The position numbers and the translations under genes were made by a program. Below are positions 8,149-15,507 of a stretch of 64,000 nucleotides of DNA, piece by piece. Source of the DNA: Halorientalis marina (GTDB taxonomy: Archaea; Halobacteriota; Halobacteria; Halobacteriales; Haloarculaceae); contig NZ_CP095487.1 in assembly GCF_023028345.1 (NCBI RefSeq), positions 744,001 through 808,000 on the forward strand, written 5' to 3'. A model generated the notes under the pieces. The model did no database searches and was not told the origin of the DNA. It saw only the letters and a list, made by a program, of their open reading frames with translations. Within the stretch, counting starts at the first letter, position 1. Every line of letters starts with the position of its first letter.

Positions 8149-9101
8149 GCGGGACCGAGGACGGCGCGAGCGACGCTGAAGACGGGGCCGACGGTACTCC
8201 CGATGCGGACCTCGGCACGTTGTACGTGGTCGGCATCGGCCCCGGCCTCCCACACGAGATGACACAGGAGGCCCGCGACGTCATCACCACCGCCGACTGC
8301 GTGATTGCCTCGAACCTCTACCAGGAGTTCCTCCGGAAGGACGGGACCCTGCCGCCGGAGAGCGCCGCCGTCGAGGCGGCCGCCGACGGCGGGACGAGCG
8401 CCGAGGACGGCACGGCGGTCGCACCCGGTGAGGAGGGGACGGTACTGGAACGGCCCGACGGCTCCCGGCAGACCCTCGTCCGCTCGTCGATGGGGCGGCA
8501 GATCGAACTCGCGCGCGAAGCCTTCGAGCGCGTCCGCGCGGGCGAAGACGTGGCCCACGTCTCCGGGGGCGACCCGAACGTCTACGGGAAATCGGACCTG
8601 CTCTTCCTGATGGCACAGGAGGAGGACGCGACCGACGTTCCCATCGAGATCGTCCCGGGCGTGACGGCGGCGCTGGGCGGGGCGGCGAACGTCGGTGCCC
8701 CGCTCTCGAACGACTTCTGTACCGTGTCGCTGTCGGACAAGTGGCGCGGCTGGGAGGAGATCGAGGAGAAACTCCGGGCGGCGGCCATCTCGGGGTTCGT
8801 CATCGTCCTCTACAACTGCTGGCGCGACTACGAGCGGGCCATCGAGGTCATTCAGGAGGAACGGGCCGACGACGTGCCGGTCGCCATCTTCAACGACGCG
8901 GCCCGCGGCGAGGCCGGCCGGAACCTGGAGGACGAGACCCACACCATCTGCCGGCTGGACGAGGCGACCGAGCACGACGAGGAGGTCGGCGGGATGGGCA
9001 CCTCGATCATCGTCGGCAACCACGAGACCGAGGTCTGGCGCAACGACTACGAACAGTTCCTGGTCACGCCCCGCGGCGGGCGTGACGTCGACGACTTCTG
9101 A
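8145..9101 (+). CDS. cbiH: Cobalt-precorrin-3B C17-methyltransferase CbiH, copy 1
   Basis: Tetrapyrrole methylase of 318 aa, the ring-contracting C17 methyltransferase type. After an acidic 25-residue tail, the core begins LYVVGIGPGLPHEMTQEA. VSGGDPNVYGK and VPGVTAALGGAANVGAPLSND are diagnostic of the CbiH/CobJ group. A low-complexity Ala/Gly/Asp insert lies near residues 75-100. The long frame is open from 7281, but the ATG overlapping the cbiG stop is the supported start. A paralogue follows directly, so the two may divide C17 methylation and another step, or form a heterodimer. Confidence 0.85.
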   Translation: MSGTEDGASDAEDGADGTPDADLGTLYVVGIGPGLPHEMTQEARDVITTADCVIASNLYQEFLRKDGTLPPESAAVEAAADGGTSAEDGTAVAPGEEGTVLERPDGSRQTLVRSSMGRQIELAREAFERVRAGEDVAHVSGGDPNVYGKSDLLFLMAQEEDATDVPIEIVPGVTAALGGAANVGAPLSNDFCTVSLSDKWRGWEEIEEKLRAAAISGFVIVLYNCWRDYERAIEVIQEERADDVPVAIFNDAARGEAGRNLEDETHTICRLDEATEHDEEVGGMGTSIIVGNHETEVWRNDYEQFLVTPRGGRDVDDF

Positions 9102-9103
9102 CA

Positions 9104-10165
9104 ATGAGTACTGACGACACCACCACCGACACGACCGACGCGAGCACAGATACGACCGACGCGAGCACCGAATCGAAGTGTGGCGCATCCAGCGCCGATA
9201 CCGCCGAGGCGAGCGCCGAGGCAAGCACCGACACCGAGTCGAAGTGTGGTGCCTCGACCACGGACGAGGAATCGTCGAGTTCGAAGTGCGGGGCGTCGTC
9301 CTCGTCGAGCTCGTCAAGTTCCGGCTGTGGCGCGAAAGCGGACGATGAGGAGGAGGAGGAAGTCGGCGCGACCGTGGACGACTTCGACGCCGACCCGGGA
9401 CGGTTGATCGCGGTCGGACTCGGCCCGGGCCAGCCGGAGGGGATGACGACCCGCGCGAAATCGACGCTCGCCGAGGCCGAGCACATCGTCGGCTACACGA
9501 CCTACGTCGACCTCCTCCCGGACGAAATCACGGAGTCGGCCGACGACATCTACGACACGCCGATGTGCGGCGAGGTCTCCCGGACCGAGGAGGCTATCGA
9601 CCGCGCGCTCGCGGGCAACGACGTGGCGATCATCGGCTCGGGCGACCCGAACGTCTACGCCCTCGCCGGCCTCGCGCTGGAAATCCTGGAGTCGAAAGGC
9701 GGCACCGCGTCGATGGTCGACTTCGAGGTCGTCCCCGGCGTGCCCGCGGCGCAGTCGTGTGCGGCCCGCGTCGGCGCGCCACTGGTCAACGACACCGTCT
9801 CCATCTCGTTGTCGGACCACCTGACCGACATGCCGACCATCGAGTCACGCCTGCACGCCGCGGCCAAGGAGGGGTTCACCATCACCATCTACAACCCCTG
9901 GAGCCGGAAGCGGCGGGACAACTTCCAGAAGTGCTGTGAAATCCTGGCAGAGCACCGCGATCCGGAGACGCCGGTCGGCGTCGTCCACGGCGCGGGCCGG
10001 GAGGACGAGCAGGCCGAGATCGTCGAACTGCAGGAGCTGGCGGACCTGGGCGAGACGGACCTGATCGACATGACGACGACGATCATCGTCGGCAACGAGG
10101 ACACGTACGTCTGGGACGATCGGATGGTGACCCCGCGGGGCTACGAGACGAAGTACGACTACTGA
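9104..10165 (+). CDS. cbiH: CbiH/CobJ paralogue with Cys-Gly-Ala repeat tail
   Basis: A second precorrin-3B C17-methyltransferase-like protein (353 aa). The catalytic core starts near residue 100 (RLIAVGLGPGQPEGMTTRA) with IGSGDPNVYALAG and VPGVPAAQSCAARVGAPLVND. Unlike its neighbour it has an unusual N-terminal 90 residues rich in Ser, Thr and Asp. These contain three KCGAS units plus GCGAKA, with cysteines at 26, 48, 62 and 75. No such tail belongs to the methylase fold. Metal binding, such as cobalt handling, is a plausible inference. It lies 2 nt after copy 1 and before a small ferredoxin. Confidence 0.85.
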   Translation: MSTDDTTTDTTDASTDTTDASTESKCGASSADTAEASAEASTDTESKCGASTTDEESSSSKCGASSSSSSSSSGCGAKADDEEEEEVGATVDDFDADPGRLIAVGLGPGQPEGMTTRAKSTLAEAEHIVGYTTYVDLLPDEITESADDIYDTPMCGEVSRTEEAIDRALAGNDVAIIGSGDPNVYALAGLALEILESKGGTASMVDFEVVPGVPAAQSCAARVGAPLVNDTVSISLSDHLTDMPTIESRLHAAAKEGFTITIYNPWSRKRRDNFQKCCEILAEHRDPETPVGVVHGAGREDEQAEIVELQELADLGETDLIDMTTTIIVGNEDTYVWDDRMVTPRGYETKYDY

Positions 10166-10167
10166 CC

Positions 10168-10419
10168 ATGCCACGCTACAGAGTCACCATCGACCGCGAC
10201 GCCTGCGACGGCATCTTCGCCTGCCTGACCCGCGACGAGCGGTTCGTCGAGGACGCCGAGGGGCTAGCGACGTTCGACGCCGCGGACGCGACGATGCGAA
10301 CCGACGAGGACGGGACGCGCATCGTCGCCGAGTTCGAGGACGACCGCCTGGCCGACGCGGAGGGGGCGGCCGCGGCCTGTCCGCCGGGGGCCATCGACGT
10401 GGAGGTGCTATCCTCGTGA
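10168..10419 (+). CDS. Small three-cysteine ferredoxin
   Basis: An 83-aa ferredoxin-like protein. It keeps Cys13 and Cys19 in CDGIFAC and Cys71 in the C-terminal CPPGAI, while the position of the second cysteine of a CxxCxxC site is Ile16. That pattern fits a [3Fe-4S] cluster or a [4Fe-4S] cluster with an open coordination site. Lodged between cbiH copy 2 and the LAGLIDADG-like gene, it probably delivers electrons to a redox step in corrin synthesis such as ring contraction. Direct evidence is only the cysteine pattern and context. Confidence 0.75.
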   Translation: MPRYRVTIDRDACDGIFACLTRDERFVEDAEGLATFDAADATMRTDEDGTRIVAEFEDDRLADAEGAAAACPPGAIDVEVLSS

Positions 10420-11081
10420 GCATCGAGACCGGCTCGCCGGCGGACATGCTCGAAGCCCACCCGGAGACGGCGTACTTCTGGGGGCGGGTCGTCGGCGACG
10501 GGGATCTGACGAGCGACTGCGTGACCGTCCGGGCGGGCCACGAGACGGCCGCCCGGCGGCTCGCGGCCATCGCCGGCGCGGAGCAGGTCGACCACCGCAT
10601 CGTCGAACGGCAGTACGCCCACGACACGTCGGTCACGCGGACGGAAGACGAGTACACGGTGCAGGTGTTCGGCCCGCTCGCGGACCGGGCGGGCGCGGCG
10701 CTGGGCCTGCCAATCGACGGCGACGCGGGCGGTTACCGCCTCGACGCGCTGGCCGACCACGACCGCCAGCTCCTCCGTGGCCTGCTGGAGGGGTGTGGGA
10801 CGGTCTGTTTCAAGTCCGACGCCGGCGCTGTCGGGCTCTCGTTCGTCCACGACGACCGGGCGGTCCTGGAAGGCATCGACGGCCTGCTCGACGGGATTCC
10901 CGTCGACGCGCCGACCGGCGAGATCGGTGAGACCTCCTCGGGCGGCTACTGGTTCAGTATCGACGACGACGCCGTCCCCGACGTTGGCCCGTGGCTCTAC
11001 GAGGGCAGCGAATCGTCGGGCCTGTTCGACCCCGAACGGCGGCGGAAACTCACCCGCAGTCTGGCGCAGGTAGAGGGATGA
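10416..11081 (+). CDS. LAGLIDADG-like cobalamin-cluster protein
   Basis: A 221-aa protein of unknown role in the corrin operon. Two segments look like LAGLIDADG homing-endonuclease helices. The first is YFWGRVVGDGDL (residues 20-31), which keeps the catalytic-type Asp28. The second is LLRGLLEGCGTV (119-130), where the second catalytic acid is Cys127. Spacing of about 100 residues between motifs matches a single-chain two-repeat enzyme. The ATG/GTG overlaps with both neighbours show it is a regular operon member, not an inserted selfish gene. A domesticated, nuclease-dead scaffold is the best reading. Confidence 0.7.
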   Translation: MSIETGSPADMLEAHPETAYFWGRVVGDGDLTSDCVTVRAGHETAARRLAAIAGAEQVDHRIVERQYAHDTSVTRTEDEYTVQVFGPLADRAGAALGLPIDGDAGGYRLDALADHDRQLLRGLLEGCGTVCFKSDAGAVGLSFVHDDRAVLEGIDGLLDGIPVDAPTGEIGETSSGGYWFSIDDDAVPDVGPWLYEGSESSGLFDPERRRKLTRSLAQVEG

Positions 11082-12328
11082 GCCGGAGCAGCGACCCCGA
11101 GGAGGGGACGGGGACCACGCCGACGCTGGCCGGCGAGCTGGACGACGAGGCGGTGCTGCTGGCCGGGCACGGCTCCCGCCGCGAGAAGTCGAACGAGCAG
11201 GTCCGGACGCTGGCCGCGGCGCTGGAGGAACGGCTCGGCGTCCCGGTCGACGCTGGGTTTCTCGAACTCGCCGAACCGTCCATTCCCGAGGCCATCGCGG
11301 GGTTGGCCGCGTCGGTCTCGCAGGTGACGGTCGTCCACCTCTCGCTGTTCGCGGCGAGCCACGTCAAAAACGACGTGCCGCTGGCTATCAACCGTGCCCG
11401 CTCCCGCCACGACATCGAGATCAACAACGGCTCGCATCTGGGCATCCACCCGGCCTTGGTGGACCTGCTCGACGACCGGGCCGAAACGGTCGAAGCCGAC
11501 CTCGGCGTCGACCGCGAGGACGACGACGTTGCGGCCGTCCTCTGTGCCCGTGGCTCTAGCGACCCGGACGCCAACGCGGACGTGCACAAACTCGCGCGCC
11601 TGCTGGACGAGGGTCGTGAGTTCACCAGCGTCCACCCGACGTTCATCGGCGTGACCGAGCCGACGCTCGACGAGACGCTCCACACCGTCGCGAAGCAGCG
11701 CCCCGATGCCGTCGTCGTCCTGCCGTACATGCTCGGCGACGGGGTGCTGACCGGCCGCATCCGGGACGGAGCCGACGACTTCGACGCGGAGTACCCCTAC
11801 GTGGACGCGGCGGCGGGCGACCCGCTCGGGACCGATTCGCGCCTGCTGGACGTGCTCGGCGACCGCTGGCAGGCCGCCCGCACCGACAGCGTCGAGATGT
11901 CCTGTGACACCTGCAAGTACAAGGTGGAACTCGACGGCTACGAGGAGGACGTGGGCGGCGCCCGCGCGATGCTCCGGGCGCTGAACCACCAGGCCGAGCA
12001 CGCCGACCGCGAGAACGTCGACGACGACCCGCACGTCCACGACGCGCCGGAAAAGCACGTCGCAGTCTGTACCAACCAGACCTGCGCGGCCGACGGCGCG
12101 CCGGCGGTCCTCGAACGCCTCCGGCAGGCCGAACGGGACTCCGAGGCGTGCGACGCGCGCATCACTCGCTCCTCGTGTCTCGGCCGCTGTGGCGAGGGGC
12201 CGATCGTCGCCGTCTACCCCGACGGCGTCTGGTACGGCGACCTGGATCCCGACGACGCCGACAGCATCGTCTCGTCCCACCTCGACCGGGACCGCATCGT
12301 CTCCGAACTCGTCGATCAGACCCTCTGA
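11078..12328 (+). CDS. cbiX: Sirohydrochlorin cobaltochelatase CbiX fused to 2Fe-2S domain
   Basis: A 416-aa fusion. Residues about 20-260 form a CbiX-type chelatase with the first-half motif LLAGHGSRREKSNEQV carrying the metal-binding His, and a second half with AVLCARGSSDPDANADVHKL. Next is a CDTCKYKVELDGYEED linker. The C-terminal 90 residues form a thioredoxin-like [2Fe-2S] ferredoxin, with cysteines in VCTNQTC and SSCLGRC. It inserts cobalt into sirohydrochlorin, the first committed cobalt-early step. The iron-sulfur domain may gate activity by redox state. The start at 11078 overlaps the upstream gene by 4 bases. Confidence 0.88.
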   Translation: MSRSSDPEEGTGTTPTLAGELDDEAVLLAGHGSRREKSNEQVRTLAAALEERLGVPVDAGFLELAEPSIPEAIAGLAASVSQVTVVHLSLFAASHVKNDVPLAINRARSRHDIEINNGSHLGIHPALVDLLDDRAETVEADLGVDREDDDVAAVLCARGSSDPDANADVHKLARLLDEGREFTSVHPTFIGVTEPTLDETLHTVAKQRPDAVVVLPYMLGDGVLTGRIRDGADDFDAEYPYVDAAAGDPLGTDSRLLDVLGDRWQAARTDSVEMSCDTCKYKVELDGYEEDVGGARAMLRALNHQAEHADRENVDDDPHVHDAPEKHVAVCTNQTCAADGAPAVLERLRQAERDSEACDARITRSSCLGRCGEGPIVAVYPDGVWYGDLDPDDADSIVSSHLDRDRIVSELVDQTL

Positions 12329-12366
12329 TCGAAACCCGCGACCACACGACTCATACACATCACACC

Positions 12367-12738
12367 ATGACCTGCCACGAGATCGAAGCACTGAAACTCG
12401 GACTGATGAACGTCCTCGGCACCGAGGACCGTAGCGCACGCGACCACGCCCGCAAGGAACTCGGCGACGACGTTTCGGGCCCAATCGAGGCACTCGCCGA
12501 GGCCGAGACGATAGCGGACGTCCAGCGCCACCTCGACGCGGCGCTGGTCGACCTCGAGAGCGAGGTCGCCGCGGCGAGCGAGGACGACGCCGACTACGAC
12601 TACCTCCGGGGCCGCCTCGTCGCCGTCCGCGACGCCGAGCGAGCAGTGGGCCGTCTGGCCGGCCAGGGCGAGGACGTGCTGGCCGGCCTCGGCGATGCCC
12701 ACGACTTGCTCCACGAGACGTTCCCCGACGATGACTGA
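12367..12738 (+). CDS. DUF3209-like helical protein
   Basis: A 123-aa, acidic, mostly helical protein with MTCHEIEALKLGLMNVLG at its start and an Asp-rich end (HETFPDDD). I associate it with the DUF3209 family found beside cobaltochelatase genes in haloarchaea. That link is from memory and unverified. It begins 38 nt after cbiX and overlaps the beta-propeller gene by 8 bases. Function is unknown; a chelatase accessory role is inferred from position. Confidence 0.65.
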   Translation: MTCHEIEALKLGLMNVLGTEDRSARDHARKELGDDVSGPIEALAEAETIADVQRHLDAALVDLESEVAAASEDDADYDYLRGRLVAVRDAERAVGRLAGQGEDVLAGLGDAHDLLHETFPDDD

Positions 12739-13993
12739 CGGCGCGCTCGCACGGACTCGACCGCTCGGCGAGATCGCTCCCGCGGGGTCGCGCCAGCGCG
12801 GCCGCCGCTCGGCCGTCGCACTCACTGACGGGGCCCTCCTCGTGGGCACTGCCGAGGGTGATATCATTTCCTTCGAGAGAAATTCGTCGAGGGAGCGCTG
12901 GCGAGCCGCCCTCCCGGGCGACGGCGGCAGTATCGTGACACTGGCGACGACCAACGAGACTGTCGTTGCGGGCACGCGCGGCCCGGACGGCTGGGTAGCT
13001 GCCTTCGAAGGAGACACGGGGGCGGAACGCTGGCGCCACCGGACGGCCGACGACGTGGGCGAACCGACGAAGGACACGCGCTTTTTCCTGCCGTTCGTCG
13101 TCGACGCGGTGACGGCCGGCGACCGGACCTACGTCGCGGCCCGCCGGTACGAACGACGAGCGGCCGACGATGCAGCGCCCGACACGAACGACCGACACTT
13201 CGAGAGCGTCGTCTACGCGTTCGAGGCCGACGGGACCGTCGCGTGGCGCTACGAGGCCGACGCCTCGCCCATTTCGCTCGCCGCCCGCGACGACCGGCTG
13301 GCGGTAGCGTACAATCGCTGTCCCGGCGAGCACGGGTGCGGACTGGTCGTTCTCGACCGACGCACGGGGGCTCTCCGGGCGGACTGGGACCCCGGGACCG
13401 ACGGTGACCGCCGCGTCGGCGACGTGTCGCTCGTTCCCGACGGTGCCGTCGCCGCCTCCCACGGCGACTACCGGGGATACGCGCTCGACCGCGACGGCGA
13501 CGTGCGCTGGCGCGTCGACCTCGCGACACCGACCGACGTGGGTGACGAACGGCTCTACGCCTACCCGAACCACGTTCACGCGACCGCCGACGGCGCGGTC
13601 TTCCTGACGGGCAACACCTACCCAACCGAGGGCCGCGAGGCGGAGGGCCGCCACCCGAGCGAGCACACGGCGGTCGGCGTCGCACCGGACGGGACCCGGC
13701 GGTGGGCCGCCGAAATCGGCGGCTTCGCACACGGCATCGCTGCGGACGGCAGTCGGATCGCCGTCCCGGTCGCACAGCACTTCCGCGACCGCGACCCCTC
13801 GGGCCACGCGCTCCGGGTGTTTGCGGTGGCCGACGGCCGCCAGCACACCGTCGACGCGGCGGGCGTCGTGACCGCCGCGGCGCTCGACTCGGCGACGGCC
13901 GCGAGCGTCGAGGAGCCCGTCGTCTACCACGACGAGGGCGTCGAACACGGCGCGTACCGGCTCCACGTCACCGGCCTCTCCGCTGGCGAGTAG
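12731..13993 (+). CDS. PQQ-type beta-propeller protein
   Basis: A 420-aa protein with repeating blades of the form VYAFEADGTVAWRYEAD, VVLDRRTGALRADW and YALDRDGDVRWRVDL, typical of PQQ-like/BamB propellers. No signal peptide is visible after the ATG at 12731, so it is probably cytoplasmic. As the last gene of the cbiT operon, it may be a protein-interaction platform for the chelatase or methylase enzymes. No cofactor-binding residues can be claimed. Confidence 0.75.
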   Translation: MTDGALARTRPLGEIAPAGSRQRGRRSAVALTDGALLVGTAEGDIISFERNSSRERWRAALPGDGGSIVTLATTNETVVAGTRGPDGWVAAFEGDTGAERWRHRTADDVGEPTKDTRFFLPFVVDAVTAGDRTYVAARRYERRAADDAAPDTNDRHFESVVYAFEADGTVAWRYEADASPISLAARDDRLAVAYNRCPGEHGCGLVVLDRRTGALRADWDPGTDGDRRVGDVSLVPDGAVAASHGDYRGYALDRDGDVRWRVDLATPTDVGDERLYAYPNHVHATADGAVFLTGNTYPTEGREAEGRHPSEHTAVGVAPDGTRRWAAEIGGFAHGIAADGSRIAVPVAQHFRDRDPSGHALRVFAVADGRQHTVDAAGVVTAAALDSATAASVEEPVVYHDEGVEHGAYRLHVTGLSAGE

Positions 13994-13996
13994 CGA

Positions 13997-14440
13997 CTAC
14001 GGTTCTTTTCGCAGACAGGCGGCTGTCGTCGGACAGAGCTCCGCGAACTCGGTGGTCTCCCGGATCGATGCGGGCACACTCGACCGGTTGATCCGTTCGT
14101 AGCCGCGGCCCGCGAAGAACTCCGCTGCGGTCGTCGTGAGGAGGTACAACTGCTCGACACCCTCGGCCCGCGCAACGTCTCCGAGCGCGCCACAGAGCGC
14201 GCTCCCGTATCCCGCTCCTCGCAAGGCCCGTTCGACGACGACCGACCGGAGCAGGCCGACGGTCCCCTCGGTTTCGATTCCTCCGATACCGACCCGAACG
14301 TCGCCGTCGTACCCGACGTAGAAACACTCGGGTTTCGAGGGCACGTCCCTCACCGGCAGGTCGTTTTGCTCCAGGAGCGACTCGACGTAGCGGAGCGCGT
14401 CCGGCTCGGCCGGTTCGAGCGTCACCGGGGGTGTACCCAT
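13997..14440 (-). CDS. GNAT acetyltransferase, ArsN2-like
   Basis: A 147-aa GNAT-fold protein. The acetyl-CoA loop is RALRGAGYGSAL, followed by VEQLYLLTTTAAEFFAGRGYERI and the C-terminal TEFAELCPTTAACLRK. These strings resemble the ArsN2 group linked to arsenic resistance. There is no ars operon around it, so that role is uncertain here. It is convergent with the propeller gene, leaving 3 nt between stops. Confidence 0.75.
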   Translation of the reverse strand: MGTPPVTLEPAEPDALRYVESLLEQNDLPVRDVPSKPECFYVGYDGDVRVGIGGIETEGTVGLLRSVVVERALRGAGYGSALCGALGDVARAEGVEQLYLLTTTAAEFFAGRGYERINRSSVPASIRETTEFAELCPTTAACLRKEP

Positions 14441-14511
14441 AAGCGGTACTGGTCGCGCCAGACACTACGGGATTGCGGTACGAAAGGGGGCGTGTGATCG
14501 ACCGCTCGGCG

Positions 14512-15237
14512 TCAGCCAGCGTGGTGGGCGGATCGCTCGGCTCGGTCGGCGTCGAGCCTGGGCGCCTCGTCCGTGCGCCCGACGAGCCAGGCGTGGGACG
14601 CGGCGAGTGCGCCCCAGAGGATGAGCTGGCCGGCGACGACGACGGCCCGGAAGGTCGTCGCGAGCGCCGCCGGAACGTGGCCGTGAAGCGGGTTCGCCGG
14701 CGCGAGTGCAACGGGCACCGCGAGCAGTGCGAACGGCACCGCGGCCCCGGCGAGTGCGACTGCGCGTCGTCGGTCGGCGAGCCGACGGTATGCCAGGACG
14801 GCACCGCCACAGGCCAGCGCGCCGAGCGCCATCATCCCGACGTACCACGCGGTGCGTGTCCCGGTCGGGAGCGACTGCTCGACGCCGGGGGCGACCGGTG
14901 GGAGGACGAGCCACGGCGCACCGGAGGCCGTCACGAACCCGGCCGCGCCGAGGAGGTAACTCCGGGTCCCCTCGCCGCCCGGCAGGAGCGGCTCGAGCAG
15001 GTAGTAGCCCACGCCGAAGACGAGGATCCCGAACAGGACGCCCCAGAGGACGCCCGCGCCGATGCTGACCGCCGTCGTGGTCGCCTCCGACACCGCCGCC
15101 CCGCCGTGACTGTGTCCCTGCTCGAAGCCTTCCGCGACCGCGATCAGATTGTTACCCACGAAGGCGACGTAGGCGCCGTGGACGAGGCCGCCGGCGAGCC
15201 CGGCGAGCAGGCCGCGCCGCAGGTAGTCGGTCGCCAT
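14512..15237 (-). CDS. cbtA: Cobalt transporter subunit CbtA
   Basis: A 241-aa membrane protein with about five or six hydrophobic segments. The N-terminal RRGLLAGLAGGLVHGAYV and the His-containing loop GFEQGHSHGGA (near residue 40) fit CbtA, the membrane subunit of a cobalt uptake system found in B12 regulons. Its start overlaps the cbtB stop by one base. It supplies cobalt to the chelatases on both sides. The C-terminus is hydrophilic and His-containing (SAHHAG). Confidence 0.88.
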   Translation of the reverse strand: MATDYLRRGLLAGLAGGLVHGAYVAFVGNNLIAVAEGFEQGHSHGGAAVSEATTTAVSIGAGVLWGVLFGILVFGVGYYLLEPLLPGGEGTRSYLLGAAGFVTASGAPWLVLPPVAPGVEQSLPTGTRTAWYVGMMALGALACGGAVLAYRRLADRRRAVALAGAAVPFALLAVPVALAPANPLHGHVPAALATTFRAVVVAGQLILWGALAASHAWLVGRTDEAPRLDADRAERSAHHAG

Positions 15238-15425
15238 CAGTGGCAGGTGATCCCCGCCGAGTGACGGAAGTTGTGCAGGGAGTCGTGCATCATCGGTTCC
15301 TGCACGACGAGGAGCGCGGCGCCGAGCGCCAGCAGGAGCGCGAGGCCGACGACCAGCTGGGTCCGCGACAGCGTCGTCCGTGCGTGTTCGATGCGTCCGT
15401 GAACCGTGTCCGTTTCCGTCTCCAT
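15237..15425 (-). CDS. cbtB: Cobalt transporter subunit CbtB
   Basis: A 62-aa single-span membrane protein. One transmembrane helix (LVVGLALLLALGAALLVV) is followed by the family C-terminal motif HDSLHNFRHSAGITCH, a His/Cys-rich likely cobalt-binding end. The ATG at 15425 is preferred over a GTG at 15452, because the AT-rich box TTTTACAAT (minus strand, about 15461-15469) then gives a short leader. It is coupled to cbtA. Confidence 0.87.
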   Translation of the reverse strand: METETDTVHGRIEHARTTLSRTQLVVGLALLLALGAALLVVQEPMMHDSLHNFRHSAGITCH

Positions 15426-15507
15426 TTGAAACTCTATTTGTTCCCTACACAAGCAAGATTGTAAAACTTCCGGGCACGGTGAGTGCGCACGGACCGGGGC
15501 GTCGCAG

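Noticed and set aside
10997..13966. A 989-codon antisense open frame opposite cbiX and the propeller gene
   Set aside because: Same reason: it mirrors conserved genes on the plus strand and has biased composition without motifs.
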